From Thermosipho sp. (in: thermotogales) (GTDB lineage Bacteria; Thermotogota; Thermotogae; Thermotogales; Fervidobacteriaceae), in NCBI GenBank assembly GCA_017656335.1, contig JACDOA010000001.1:186001-250000 (forward strand): a DNA stretch of 64,000 nucleotides, written 5' to 3'. The notes below the pieces were generated by a model. The model ran no database searches. It had not been told where the DNA came from and saw nothing but the letters and a program-made list of their open reading frames with translations. Below are positions 42,835 to 51,973 of this stretch, piece by piece (within the stretch, counting starts at the first letter, position 1; every line of letters begins with the position of its first letter). The position numbers were made by a program, and so were the translations under genes.

Positions 42835-43749
42835 TTACTTTAGAAAATTTCTTGCAATTTTTTCTAAATTTTCTGAATAAATAAAATGATTGTATGGTTC
42901 ATCTCCGGGATTTTCATTGTAAAAAGGTCTTGTACAAAAAGTACATCCAGAAGTCATAAATGCTTTTCCGAGCCCAATAAAATACTCAACTTCTATGTTT
43001 TTCAAATTCCCATTTTCATCAAAAACAAATCTATCTTCAGATATTTCCTTTTCGAATATCAAATACCTAGCAAGTTGAATTTTTCTATATCTTTCTTTAG
43101 ATGGTGGTGTTAAATTTTCAAATCTTGTTCCCTTAATTGGAGTAAAAGCAAAAAGAGCTACATTAACATTTAAACTTTTCATTTTAATGAAAAATTCAAT
43201 TAATTCTTTGTCCGTTTCTCCCATTCCGACAATTACATGTGTCGTTATTCTTCCTGGATATTTCTCAGAAGATTCTCTAATTAAATTTAATGTTTTAAAA
43301 TATTCCCCACCTCTAATTTTTCTAAACAGTTCTGGGTTAACCACATCTACCGAGATTCCAACAGTATCGGCTCCATTGTCAAAGTACATTTTTACCTCAC
43401 TAAAATTTAAAGCCCTTACAGATACTGAAACCTTGTAATTTTTTAAATATTTCAAAAGTTCAATTAAATCTTTTCGGTAGTCTGGATAACTAACTACCTG
43501 AATACAAATTCTTTTCAATTCATTTATTTTTGATAACCTTTCTAATTCATCAATTGAAATTTCTTTCCAAATGATTCTAGAAAGAAATTTATTTTCTACT
43601 TTAGCGCTCTTTGCATGACTGCAAAAATGACAATCAAAAACACACTTTCCATCCAGCATAAAATACGCTGTTTCCATTTTTATTTTATTTTTTACTTTTC
43701 CTAGCATTCCCAATGTCCCATATGATGCTCTTAAAATCAATGAAATCAC
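42835..43749 (-). CDS. Biotin-synthase-like radical SAM protein
   Basis: 304 aa with the radical SAM cluster CVFDCHFCS (Cx3Cx2C) near residue 36, [15 protein letters not shown] for the SAM-binding region, [15 protein letters not shown] near 130 and a late [17 protein letters not shown] motif that may bind a second Fe-S cluster. The fold resembles BioB and the split archaeal-type lipoyl synthases (LipS). A lipoyl role would fit the glycine theme with ltaE, but the substrate is not known. Between recG and ltaE, same strand. Confidence 0.7.
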   Translation of the reverse strand: MISLILRASYGTLGMLGKVKNKIKMETAYFMLDGKCVFDCHFCSHAKSAKVENKFLSRIIWKEISIDELERLSKINELKRICIQVVSYPDYRKDLIELLKYLKNYKVSVSVRALNFSEVKMYFDNGADTVGISVDVVNPELFRKIRGGEYFKTLNLIRESSEKYPGRITTHVIVGMGETDKELIEFFIKMKSLNVNVALFAFTPIKGTRFENLTPPSKERYRKIQLARYLIFEKEISEDRFVFDENGNLKNIEVEYFIGLGKAFMTSGCTFCTRPFYNENPGDEPYNHFIYSENLEKIARNFLK

Positions 43750-43758
43750 CTCAATAAC

Positions 43759-46083
43759 TTATCCTATTTCTAGAAGTTTCAACCTTTCTCTGTAAATTTC
43801 TTTCACTTTATTTAATAGAAATTCGTATTGTTCTGCATTTTTAATGATATATTCTGCATCTTCTCTTGCAACAGCCATGATTTCAACATCATTTACTATA
43901 TCTGCAACCTTAAATTCTGGCAATCCATGTTGCCTTACTCCAAGAAATTCTCCTGGCCCTCGTAATTTAAGATCAAACTCAGAAATTTTAAATCCATCAT
44001 TTGTTGAGGCAAAAAATTGTAGTCTTTCCCAGGTCTCTCTAGAAACATCACCTACTGTTAAATAGCAGTAAGATTGCCTTGAACTTCTTCCAACTCTACC
44101 TCTTAATTGATGAAGTTGTGCAAGTCCAAATCTTTCAGCATTCTCAATAACCATTACCGTTGCGTTGGGAACGTCAATACCAACTTCAATAACAGTTGTA
44201 GAAACCAAAATTTTAATTTCACCCTTTGAAAATTTATACATAACTTCATCTTTCTCCGAATCACTCATTTTCCCATGAATTAACCCCATTGGAATTTCTG
44301 GAAAATAATTTTTTGTCAAAGATTCGTACATTGTAGTTGCAGCTTTAACAGCCAATTTATCAGAATCATCAATTAAAGGATATACAATATATGCTTGACC
44401 ACCTTCTTCAATTTCACTTCTTACAAACTTATATACTTCTTCAATTTTTGATTGATGAACTAAAAAAGTTTTTACAGGTTTTCTACCTTTCGGCATTTCA
44501 TCTATAATTGAAACATCTAAGTCACCGTAAACGGCAAGAGAGAGAGTTCTTGGAATCGGTGTCGCCGTCATGACAAGCGTATCTACAACTTTTCCTTTGC
44601 TTATAAGCTCTTTTCTCTGTTCAACTCCAAATCTATGCTGCTCATCGATAATTACAAATCCTAAATTTTTAAATTTTACATCCTCTTGAATTAATGCATG
44701 GGTTCCTATAACAACATCAATATCTCCATCTTTTAATGCATTTTTTATTCTTACTTTTTCAGAATTTGATGTAGCACCTATAAGAAGAGCAACCTTAATT
44801 CCAAATTTAACTAAATCATTATACATTTTTTTAAAATGCTGAATAGCAAGGATAGAAGTAGGAGCCATAACTGCTGATTGAAAACCTGCTTCGTAATTAT
44901 CTAAAATTGCAAGTTCTGCAACAATTGTTTTCCCCGAACCCACATCTCCTTGAAGCAGTCTATTCATTGGTTTTTCAGATTGAAGATCATTTTTTATTTC
45001 TTCATACACCCTTTTTTGCGCATTTGTTAACTCAAATGGTAATTCACCGATTAACTTCTTAGAATATTTGCCTGTAAATTCTTTTGGAATCCCACCTATT
45101 TTCTCAGTGTTTTTTCTAGAATATAAAAATGCTAGTTGAAGGTATAAAATTTCTTCATATGCGAGTCGAAAACGTGATTTTCTTTGATGATACATGCTTT
45201 TTGGAAAATGCATTCCGGTATATGATTCGTATATATCCAATAAATCTCTTTTATCTCTTAAATCATCTGGCAAATTTTCTGAATAGTTATAAATTTCATA
45301 CAAATTTTCTTTCAAAAGATTTCTTATTACATTTTGATTTAATCCTTCAGTTAAAGGATAAATCGGAAAAATCTCACGTGCATTATCTTTTAAAATCTCT
45401 ATTTCCGGATTCTGTACTTCAAGTGCTCCATAAAAACCTTTTTTTACTGTTCCATACACATACACTTCTTTTCTCAAAAATGTCTTTAAAATATTCTCCA
45501 TGTAATCTTGATTAAACCATTTTAAAAGAAGTTGGTAGATTCCATCTGATAAAACAGCACTTATTATTGTCAAATTCCCTCGTTTTGTTTTTTCAATATT
45601 AGTTATTACTCCTTTTGTTACAACTTTTTCTCCCTCTTTTAAAAGCGAGATAGGAATCAATTTTCTTCTATCTTCATAATCTCGAGGAAAAAATTCAAGA
45701 AGATCTTCTAGTGTGCTTATTCCAAGTTTACCAAGCTTTTGAGACCTTTTAGGTCCAACTCCTTTAATATATTTTACGGGTGTATCAAGTGGTTTAAGAC
45801 CTTCTTTTTTTTCAACAGTATATACCAAATGCATTCGCTTAAATCTTTTAATCATTCCTGGTATGTACTTCATTCTTTTCGTTATTCTTTCTTCTGAAAT
45901 TTTTCGCATTTCCACAATATAATTATAAAAATCCTGAAGTTTCGCTTTTACTTCAGGATCGTTTAACAAAGGATCATCAATTCTTTCATAATTATCTTCA
46001 ACATATTCTATAAGCGCATTTGGATTATCTAAATAACGTGGTATTTCATCAAAAAAATCCTCAATTAAAAGTGGAATGTACAT
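43759..46083 (-). CDS. recG: ATP-dependent DNA helicase RecG
   Basis: Branch-migration helicase for stalled forks. 774 aa with a Thermotogales-type N-terminal extension, then TPVKYIKGVGPKRSQKLGKLGI (wedge start, about 93), an OB domain, SF2 helicase motifs GDVGSGKT (Walker A near 383), DEQHRFG (DEXH near 482), MTATPIPRTL and the RecG C-terminal GRVGRSSRQSYCYL and FAST/LRGPGEFLG. Overlaps neither neighbour; 3 bases from the ABC ATPase. Confidence 0.96.
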   Translation of the reverse strand: MYIPLLIEDFFDEIPRYLDNPNALIEYVEDNYERIDDPLLNDPEVKAKLQDFYNYIVEMRKISEERITKRMKYIPGMIKRFKRMHLVYTVEKKEGLKPLDTPVKYIKGVGPKRSQKLGKLGISTLEDLLEFFPRDYEDRRKLIPISLLKEGEKVVTKGVITNIEKTKRGNLTIISAVLSDGIYQLLLKWFNQDYMENILKTFLRKEVYVYGTVKKGFYGALEVQNPEIEILKDNAREIFPIYPLTEGLNQNVIRNLLKENLYEIYNYSENLPDDLRDKRDLLDIYESYTGMHFPKSMYHQRKSRFRLAYEEILYLQLAFLYSRKNTEKIGGIPKEFTGKYSKKLIGELPFELTNAQKRVYEEIKNDLQSEKPMNRLLQGDVGSGKTIVAELAILDNYEAGFQSAVMAPTSILAIQHFKKMYNDLVKFGIKVALLIGATSNSEKVRIKNALKDGDIDVVIGTHALIQEDVKFKNLGFVIIDEQHRFGVEQRKELISKGKVVDTLVMTATPIPRTLSLAVYGDLDVSIIDEMPKGRKPVKTFLVHQSKIEEVYKFVRSEIEEGGQAYIVYPLIDDSDKLAVKAATTMYESLTKNYFPEIPMGLIHGKMSDSEKDEVMYKFSKGEIKILVSTTVIEVGIDVPNATVMVIENAERFGLAQLHQLRGRVGRSSRQSYCYLTVGDVSRETWERLQFFASTNDGFKISEFDLKLRGPGEFLGVRQHGLPEFKVADIVNDVEIMAVAREDAEYIIKNAEQYEFLLNKVKEIYRERLKLLEIG

Positions 46084-46086
46084 ATC

Positions 46087-46770
46087 TCACCTCAAAACTT
46101 TTTCTTCAACAATCTTTCCACTATCCATTCTAATTATCCTATGTGCCTTTTCAGCAACATTTGGATCGTGGGTAACAATGACAAAAGTTGTTCCAAATTC
46201 CTTGTTCATTTCCAGAATTATGTTCATTATTTCTTCACTATTTTTTGTGTCCAAAGCTCCCGTGGGCTCATCAGCCCACACAATTTTAGGATTATTAATT
46301 AGTGCCCTTGCAATTGCTACTCTCTGCTGCTCACCTCCGGACATTTCATTGGGATATGCCTTTGCTCTGTGCTCAATATGTAATCTTTCAAGCCATTCAT
46401 TTGCTTTTTTTCTCACTTCTCCAACAGGATAAGTTTTAGATACCAAAAGCGGAATTTCAACATTTTCAACAGCGGTTAATACCGGTATTAAATTAAAAAA
46501 CTGAAAAATAAAGCCCATATTTTGAGCTCTAAATTTTGTTTTTTCTTCTTCTTTCATCTTGGTTATATCTTTTCCTAAAACTAAAACTTCACCTTCTGTT
46601 GGCGTATCAAGACCTGAAAGACAATTTAAAAGGGTTGTTTTTCCACAACCAGAAGGACCCAAAATTGCAAGAATTTCACCTTCTTCAATCTCAAGTGAAA
46701 TTCCCTTTAAAGCGGGAAAAGGATTCTTTTTTCCATAAAATTTTTTGAGATTTTTCGCTTTAACTATCAT
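46087..46770 (-). CDS. MacB/LolD-type ABC transporter ATPase
   Basis: 227 aa with the whole ATPase set: GPSGCGKTTLLNCLSGLD (Walker A near 36), FQFFNLIPVLTAVENVE (Q loop), MSGGEQQRVAIARALINNPKIVWADEPTGALD (signature plus Walker B) and THDPNVA. This subclass normally serves FtsX-like permeases in lipoprotein release or drug/peptide export. No permease is adjacent; the next gene is recG. Head of a minus-strand transcript. Confidence 0.92.
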   Translation of the reverse strand: MIVKAKNLKKFYGKKNPFPALKGISLEIEEGEILAILGPSGCGKTTLLNCLSGLDTPTEGEVLVLGKDITKMKEEEKTKFRAQNMGFIFQFFNLIPVLTAVENVEIPLLVSKTYPVGEVRKKANEWLERLHIEHRAKAYPNEMSGGEQQRVAIARALINNPKIVWADEPTGALDTKNSEEIMNIILEMNKEFGTTFVIVTHDPNVAEKAHRIIRMDSGKIVEEKVLR

Positions 46771-46786
46771 ATTATCATCTCCGTGT

Positions 46787-46792
46787 TATAAT
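46787..46792 (+). promoter_or_regulatory. Putative -10 box of thiN-dxr
   Basis: TATAAT at 46787-46792, 38 bases before the thiN GTG, in the divergent gap with the ABC ATPase. The -35 is not recognisable. Confidence 0.45.
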
Positions 46793-46829
46793 CTAATTGT
46801 ATTATATCACGATAACTGGAGGTACAAAA

Positions 46830-47441
46830 GTGAAAGTTTCAATTGTTTTAAACGGAAATTTAGAAAAATTAAACCTCAATCAAACTGATTACATTATTGC
46901 AGTTGATGGGGGCGCAAATCTACTCTTTAAAAATAATATTTTCCCCAACACCATTATTGGAGATTTAGATTCAATTGATAATAAGAAACTTAATTTCTTC
47001 AAAAAAAATGGAGTAGAAATTTTAAAGTTTCCTCAAGAAAAAGATGAGACAGATTGTGAACTTGCAATAAAATATGCAATTTCAAAAAACGCATCAGAAA
47101 TCGAAATTTTAAATTTCTACGGTGAAAGACTTGACATGGTTTTAGCTTTATTTGGCCTAATGAAAAAATACAATGTAAAAATTATCGCTAAAACTGAAAA
47201 AGTTGATATAGGTATTTTAAGAGAAACTTATGAAATGGAAACCAAAAAGGGCGAAATGTGGTCTTTTATTGCACTTTGCAAAGCAAGACTTTCTTTAAGT
47301 GGCTTTAAATATGAATTCAATGGATATATGGAATTTAATAATCCAATCGGAATTAGTAATATTACAATTTCAAACAAGATCAAAATTGAAGTTTTTGAAG
47401 GTGAGGTGATTTATTTTAGATGGAAAATAAATCCATTGTAA
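46830..47441 (+). CDS. thiN: Thiamine pyrophosphokinase
   Basis: Makes thiamine diphosphate from thiamine and ATP. 203 aa. Seen: IAVDGGANLLFKNNIFPNTIIGDLDSI near residue 25 with the conserved DGG and GDLDS, KDETDCELAIKYA near 70 with the catalytic D-x-T-D, and a beta-rich C-terminal half. Start set at GTG 46830, 6 bases after GGAGGT; an earlier start at 46797 lacks a site. Overlaps dxr by 22 bases. The TPP product serves KorB-type enzymes and DXS of the MEP route. Confidence 0.9.
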   Translation: MKVSIVLNGNLEKLNLNQTDYIIAVDGGANLLFKNNIFPNTIIGDLDSIDNKKLNFFKKNGVEILKFPQEKDETDCELAIKYAISKNASEIEILNFYGERLDMVLALFGLMKKYNVKIIAKTEKVDIGILRETYEMETKKGEMWSFIALCKARLSLSGFKYEFNGYMEFNNPIGISNITISNKIKIEVFEGEVIYFRWKINPL

Positions 47442-48490
47442 TTCTAGGCGCAACCGGTTCTATTGGAACCCAAACCTTGAAAGTTATTAAAAAGCTTCAA
47501 GGTTTTGAAATTGCAGGTATCGTATTTGGTAAAAATTTAAATCTTGCAAGAAATATCATAAAAGAGTATAAAATTGAAAATTATTATTCTCCTTTTTATC
47601 CTAACTACAAATTTTCATCTTTAGAAGAATTTTTAGAAGCACTTCATCCTGACATAGTTGTTTCTGCAATTCCTGGATTTGATGGCATGATTTCATCTTT
47701 AAAAGCCATTAAATATACAAAAAGACTTGCTCTAGCTACTAAGGAGGCTCTGGTATGTGCAGGTCCATTTATTAAGAAAGAGTGTAAAAATAACAATGTA
47801 GAACTGATACCTATTGATAGTGAACATTCTGCTATTTTTCAACTCTTTGATAATTTTGTAGAAAGAATAATTATTACTGCTTCTGGAGGAGCAGTAAGAG
47901 ATAAAAAAGTAAGCAAGCTCTCTAAATTAACTCCAAAGGACATTTTAAAGCATCCTGTTTGGAACATGGGTAAAAGAATAACTGTTGATTCTTCCACTAT
48001 GGTCAACAAAGCATTTGAAGTGATGGAAGCATATGAATTGTTTGAAACAAATAATATTGACGTTTACATTCATCCAACAGGTACTGTGCATGGAGCAGTA
48101 CTTTTAAAAGATGGTACTGTAAAGATTCACTTTGGATTTCCAGATATGAAAATCCCAATTGCATATTCACTAACATATCCAGAAAGAAAGTATATAAATC
48201 CTAATTGGCCAGAATTTTCTTCAAAAAATTTTGATTTTTGTGAAGTAAGTTCTGAAAAATATCCCGTTTTCTTTTATGGTAAATCAATCATTAACAATCT
48301 TTCAAAAAGAATTGCATTTAATGCTGCTGATGAAGTTGCGGTAGAACGTTTCTTAAAAGAAGAAATAAAATTCACAAAAATTTCTGAAATTATAATTGAA
48401 ACATGTGAAAGGATTAATGAAAAAGTTAATTCAATCGAAGATATTATTGAAATTGATAAATTTTCAAGAGAATATGCTAGAAACATTTAA
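47420..48490 (+). CDS. dxr: 1-deoxy-D-xylulose 5-phosphate reductoisomerase
   Basis: NADPH-dependent step of the MEP isoprenoid pathway giving MEP. 356 aa: NADPH-binding ILGATGSIGTQTLKVI at the start, ATKEALVCAG near 107, PIDSEHSAIFQLF near 133 with the metal-binding D/E, and SGGAVRD, GKRITVDSSTMVNKAFEVMEA near 187, the canonical substrate loop. Translation is coupled to thiN. Works with ispD at 3334. Confidence 0.95.
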   Translation: MENKSIVILGATGSIGTQTLKVIKKLQGFEIAGIVFGKNLNLARNIIKEYKIENYYSPFYPNYKFSSLEEFLEALHPDIVVSAIPGFDGMISSLKAIKYTKRLALATKEALVCAGPFIKKECKNNNVELIPIDSEHSAIFQLFDNFVERIIITASGGAVRDKKVSKLSKLTPKDILKHPVWNMGKRITVDSSTMVNKAFEVMEAYELFETNNIDVYIHPTGTVHGAVLLKDGTVKIHFGFPDMKIPIAYSLTYPERKYINPNWPEFSSKNFDFCEVSSEKYPVFFYGKSIINNLSKRIAFNAADEVAVERFLKEEIKFTKISEIIIETCERINEKVNSIEDIIEIDKFSREYARNI

Positions 48491-48497
48491 AATATGA

Positions 48498-48503
48498 TAT
48501 AAT
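48498..48503 (+). promoter_or_regulatory. Putative -10 box of the cobalamin riboswitch transcript
   Basis: TATAAT at 48498-48503, just after the dxr stop and about 17 bases before the riboswitch begins. The -35 region is poor. Confidence 0.55.
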
Positions 48504-48519
48504 AATTTTGAAACTGAAT

Positions 48520-48665
48520 AAACTCCACCCTTTCGCAAAAGGGAAGTCGGTGAAAATCCGACACGGGGACGCCACCGTAACCGGGGACGAAATCCACAAA
48601 TGCCACTGGGCTTTGCCTGGGAAGGCGTGGAAAGTAGGATGATCCGGAAGTCGGGATACCTTTTG
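48520..48665 (+). ncRNA. Adenosylcobalamin riboswitch aptamer
   Basis: Consensus elements appear in order: AAAAGGGAAGTCGGTGAAAA (from 48537), CCGACACGGGGACGCCACCGT, the B12 box GCCACTG (48602-48608), TGGGAAGGCG (48618-48627) and GGATGATCCGGAAGTC (48637-48652). This matches the cobalamin class. It precedes btuF-btuC, giving the expected feedback: bound B12 stops expression of the importer. Boundaries are approximate. Confidence 0.95.
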
Positions 48666-48670
48666 CGGAA

Positions 48671-48712
48671 GGGACGGAAACCACCTTTACGGTCCCTAAA
48701 GGTGGGCGTTTT
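48671..48712 (+). terminator. Riboswitch expression platform: terminator with a competing helix
   Basis: Terminator stem CCACCTTTA (48681-48689) with TAAAGGTGG (48697-48705), then GCGTTTTT. GGGAC (48671-48675) can instead pair with GTCCC (48692-48696) in the loop, which may form an alternative structure. Points to transcriptional control of btuF. Confidence 0.82.
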
Positions 48713-48738
48713 TCTTTAAAAAATATGGAGGTGAAAAC

Positions 48739-49620
48739 ATGAAAAAAGTGCTGAGTTTGGTAATTTTATTTGTTTTAATTTTAAATGCGTATCCATTAAC
48801 CGTGGTTGATGATGCTGGAAGGATAGTAAATATTGAAAACGTTCCTCAAAGAGTTGTTTCAGCTGCTCCAAATGCTACCAGATTTTTAATTTCACTTGAT
48901 CTTCAAGACAAAATAGTTGGTGTGACCGATTGGGATAGTTTTAATGCTGAAAAAATAGGAAATCTTGTTCCTTTAAACGTTGAAAAAATTCTTTCACTTA
49001 AACCTGATCTTGTTATAACTTTTGGTGGTTTTCAACTACCTGATGCAAAAAAACTTGAAAAGTTTGGCTTAAATGTTCTTGTTTTAAACCCTGTTTCATT
49101 AAATGATATTTCAAAAGATATTGCACTTCTTGGGGCTGTTTTTGAAAAAACTAATGAAGCAAAAAAGATTGTTGAGGAAATTCAAAGCACCATTACAAAT
49201 TTTGGAATTAAAACTTCAAAAATTCCATTTGAAAATAGACCAACAGTTTTCTTTACTATTACAACTCCAAATGATGAAACAAAAGAATTATGGACAGCGG
49301 GTACTGGTTCATATATTAATGAATTGATTACAATTGCTGGTGGTGTTAATATTACTGCTCCTTACTCTGGTAATAATGGCTGGCTTCCTATTAATTGGGA
49401 ATTTTTGATATATAATAATCCTGATATAATTATAATTGCAACTTATGATGAACCCAATAAAACAATTAAAACGATTAAAAACAGTGAAATTTTTGGAAGT
49501 TTAAAAGCAATAAAAAACAACAAAATTCTTATTGTTGATGGAAATGAAATCAGCCAAATATCTCCTGATATAATAAAATATCTTGATATATTCTACAATT
49601 TCTTTTATGGAGGAAATTAA
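48739..49620 (+). CDS. btuF: Cobalamin-type ABC transporter substrate-binding protein
   Basis: 293-aa exported binding protein of the BtuF/FhuD class. Signal peptide: basic start, hydrophobic core and cleavage near AYP/LT (about residue 19). Mature part has RVVSAAPNATRFLISLDLQDKIVGVTDWDSF and NVEKILSLKPDLVITFGG, typical of this cluster. Placed behind a cobalamin riboswitch, so cobalamin or a corrinoid precursor is the likely ligand. Overlaps btuC by 1 base. Confidence 0.92.
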   Translation: MKKVLSLVILFVLILNAYPLTVVDDAGRIVNIENVPQRVVSAAPNATRFLISLDLQDKIVGVTDWDSFNAEKIGNLVPLNVEKILSLKPDLVITFGGFQLPDAKKLEKFGLNVLVLNPVSLNDISKDIALLGAVFEKTNEAKKIVEEIQSTITNFGIKTSKIPFENRPTVFFTITTPNDETKELWTAGTGSYINELITIAGGVNITAPYSGNNGWLPINWEFLIYNNPDIIIIATYDEPNKTIKTIKNSEIFGSLKAIKNNKILIVDGNEISQISPDIIKYLDIFYNFFYGGN

Positions 49621-50609
49621 TGAACAAAGATCTTTTCTTTAAGTATGGAAGAATAATTATACCTTTGTTATTTATTTTTACTTTAATAATTAACCTTTCT
49701 CTTGGAAGTGTAAAAATTCCATTAATTGAAATTTTTAAATCATTATTTAGTGATAGTCAGACTCATTTTTTAATTTGGAATTTACGTTTTCCAAGAATTT
49801 TAATGGGAATTATCTCAGGAGCCGGACTTGCTGTTGTCGGCTCCGTTTTTCAAACAATAATGAAAAATCCATTGGTTGATCCTTACTTGATAGGAACTTC
49901 TGCTGGCGCCGGATTTGGTGCGGTTTTAGCAATTTATATAGCTGCATCGTTTTATAAATATTTTAGCATTACTCTTTTTTCCTTTTTCTTTTCTTTTTTA
50001 GCTTCATTTTTGACTATTCTTTTAGCTAGAAGGAAGGGGATTATTCCAATAACTCATTTGATTTTATCCGGTGTTCTTATAAGTACTACATTTTCTTCGG
50101 GAACTATTCTTCTGATAAACTTTTCAAGAAGAAATATAACAAATGCATATGTATGGCTTTTCGGTAGTTTATCTGGAATTACTTTTAATGATTTAATCAT
50201 TCCCTCAATATCAGTTATAGCCTTTTTTGTATTTTCTCTACTCAAATCAAAAGAGCTAGACACGATAGCAATTGGGGAGGAAGAAGCCAAAATATTAGGA
50301 GTTGAAGTTGAAAGAGAAAAATGGATTTTTTATCTTTTTGGTGCATTTGTAATTTCTACAATTGTCTCAAAAGTAGGAATAATTGGTTTTGTTGGATTAA
50401 TTATTCCACATGCTGCACGAATATTAACTGGAAGCAAACATAAATATAGTTTAATTGGAAGTTTTCTATTGGGTGGAGTCTTTTTATCGTTTTCAGATAC
50501 AATTGCCAGAACAATTGTTTCACCTATTGAAATACCAATTGGAGTAATTACTTCATTTATTGGGGCTCCATTAATGTTTGTTTTACTTAAAAGAGGTGTT
50601 TCGAAATGA
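49620..50609 (+). CDS. btuC: Cobalamin-type ABC transporter permease
   Basis: 329-aa FecCD/BtuC permease with about ten spans. Seen: RFPRILMGIISGAGLAVVGSVFQTIMKNPLVDPYLIGTSAGAGFGA near residue 57, GFVGLIIPHAARILTGSKHK near 257 and a C-terminal IGVITSFIGAPLMFVLLKR. Together with the preceding binding protein it forms the importer controlled by the riboswitch. The ATPase BtuD is not in this operon; the next gene is a HAD phosphatase overlapping by 4 bases. Confidence 0.94.
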   Translation: MNKDLFFKYGRIIIPLLFIFTLIINLSLGSVKIPLIEIFKSLFSDSQTHFLIWNLRFPRILMGIISGAGLAVVGSVFQTIMKNPLVDPYLIGTSAGAGFGAVLAIYIAASFYKYFSITLFSFFFSFLASFLTILLARRKGIIPITHLILSGVLISTTFSSGTILLINFSRRNITNAYVWLFGSLSGITFNDLIIPSISVIAFFVFSLLKSKELDTIAIGEEEAKILGVEVEREKWIFYLFGAFVISTIVSKVGIIGFVGLIIPHAARILTGSKHKYSLIGSFLLGGVFLSFSDTIARTIVSPIEIPIGVITSFIGAPLMFVLLKRGVSK

Positions 50610-51415
50610 TATTTTTAAATGACAATTCTAGAAATAAATTAAAAAAAATTAAACTTTTTGTACTTGATATTGATGGCACTTTTTCTTTAAGTGGAAAACC
50701 TCTTCCAGGTGCAAAAGAATTTATTTCAACAATCAAAAATCAAAATAAACATTTTGTTTTTTTAACAAACAACTCTAATAAATCTTTGGAAGAATATGTT
50801 TTTGAATTTAAAAAACATAATATTGACGTTTCAAAAAAACAAATCTTTACTGCTGGGATTGAAACAGCTGAATATATTTATCAAAAATTTGGGAGAAGAA
50901 AAATTTATATTGTTGGCACAAATGCTATTAAAGAAATTTTTTCAAAATATGGTCATGAAGTTGTTGAAAACGAAGAACCAGATATAGTTGTAATTTCTTT
51001 TGATAAATCTTTAACATACGAAAAACTTGCAAAAGCATCTGTATATGTATCAAAGGGTAAACTATTTGTACTTACAAACCCCGATCTAAATTGTCCCTCA
51101 AAAGATGGACCAATTCCAGATACTGGTTCAATTGCATCAGTTATTGAAAAAGCATCTGATAAAAAACCCAATATAGTATTTGGAAAACCTGACCCATTAA
51201 TATTAGAAATGATAATTAAAAAATTTAATGTAAAAAAAGAAGAAACATGTGTAATAGGAGACAGGTTATATACAGATATTTTACTGGGAATAAGAGCTGA
51301 AGTAACAACAATTTTAGTTTTAACAGGAGAAGCAAAAGGGGAAGATATTAAGAACTCTAATATTAAACCAGATATTATCGCTAAAGATTTAGGTGAAATC
51401 GCCAAATTTATATAA
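50606..51415 (+). CDS. HAD superfamily IIA phosphatase (NagD/PNPase-like)
   Basis: 269 aa. Nucleophile motif FVLDIDGTF near residue 21, LTNNSNKS near 56 (motif II), a long IIA cap, and GDRLYTDILLG near 217 with the metal-binding Asp pair. NagD-like enzymes dephosphorylate sugar phosphates or nucleotides. It overlaps btuC, so it is in the riboswitch operon; a role in salvage of B12 nucleotide-loop phosphate is conceivable but only inference. Ends just before a strong terminator. Confidence 0.9.
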   Translation: MIFLNDNSRNKLKKIKLFVLDIDGTFSLSGKPLPGAKEFISTIKNQNKHFVFLTNNSNKSLEEYVFEFKKHNIDVSKKQIFTAGIETAEYIYQKFGRRKIYIVGTNAIKEIFSKYGHEVVENEEPDIVVISFDKSLTYEKLAKASVYVSKGKLFVLTNPDLNCPSKDGPIPDTGSIASVIEKASDKKPNIVFGKPDPLILEMIIKKFNVKKEETCVIGDRLYTDILLGIRAEVTTILVLTGEAKGEDIKNSNIKPDIIAKDLGEIAKFI

Positions 51416-51444
51416 AAAAATGGGAGCTTAAGCTCCCATTTTTT
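51415..51444. terminator. Bidirectional terminator between the HAD gene and tmRNA
   Basis: Perfect palindrome: AAAAAATGGGAGCTT (51415-51429) with AAGCTCCCATTTTTT (51430-51444). Serves the btu operon (+) and tmRNA (-). Confidence 0.88.
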
Positions 51445-51445
51445 C

Positions 51446-51807
51446 TGGTGGAGGCGGCGGGAATCGAACCCGCGTCCGAAAGTAGATACCCTCGAGCTTC
51501 TCCGAGCGCAGTCCGTGTTTTAGATTTCGGGTTTGAAGCGCCCACGGACAGGCTCTTCAAACCCTATCCTTCCTAGTTTTTCACGACTTTGGGCGGAAGG
51601 AAAACCCAAGTCGCTAGGCTGGTTATGTCACGCCCTGACCAGAACCCCAGCCAAGTTCTGGTAGGACGGCAGCTTTTTTAATTAAGCTGCAAGAGCAAGT
51701 TCTTCGTTGGCACTTATCTTTTTCCTGGACTTTTGATAACGAGGAGCCCAGGAAACCTCGGCTCGCTTCTCGAGGGTATCTACCCCCGTCGAGACCAGTT
51801 CGCCCCC
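51446..51807 (-). ncRNA. ssrA: Transfer-messenger RNA
   Basis: About 362 nt on the minus strand. The tRNA-like ends pair (GGGGGCG with CGCCTCC) and CCA is encoded at 51446-51448; the 5' end shows GGGGGCGAACTGGTCTCGAC. The resume codons read ANEELALAA and stop (complement of about 51681-51710), an Ala-Ala-ending tag as expected for ClpXP targeting. Rescues stalled ribosomes. Internal pseudoknots were not folded. Confidence 0.95.
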
Positions 51808-51841
51808 ATATTGTTATGACTTTGAAATGCTTATAAAAGTT

Positions 51842-51868
51842 CCAAAAAAAATGGCCCCTTCAGGGACC
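51842..51868 (-). terminator. Terminator-like hairpin between tRNA-Leu and tmRNA
   Basis: Minus strand GGTCCCTGAAGGGGCC forms a stem with a short loop and is followed by a run of eight T (A run at 51843-51850 on the plus strand). It may end tRNA-Leu transcription partially or wholly before tmRNA. Confidence 0.65.
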
Positions 51869-51872
51869 TTGT

Positions 51873-51961
51873 TGGTGCCGAGGGCGGGACTTGAACCCGC
51901 ACGGGCCATAATGCCCACATGGCCCTCAACCATGCGTGTCTGCCTATTCCACCACCTCGGC
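51873..51961 (-). tRNA. tRNA-Leu (GAG)
   Basis: Minus-strand 89-nt type II tRNA with long variable arm and encoded CCA (TGG at 51873-51875). Acceptor GCCGAGG pairs with CCTCGGC. The anticodon loop TTGAGGG between CATGG and CCATG gives GAG. A near-consensus promoter lies just upstream. Confidence 0.96.
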
Positions 51962-51973
51962 ATCACTAATAGT

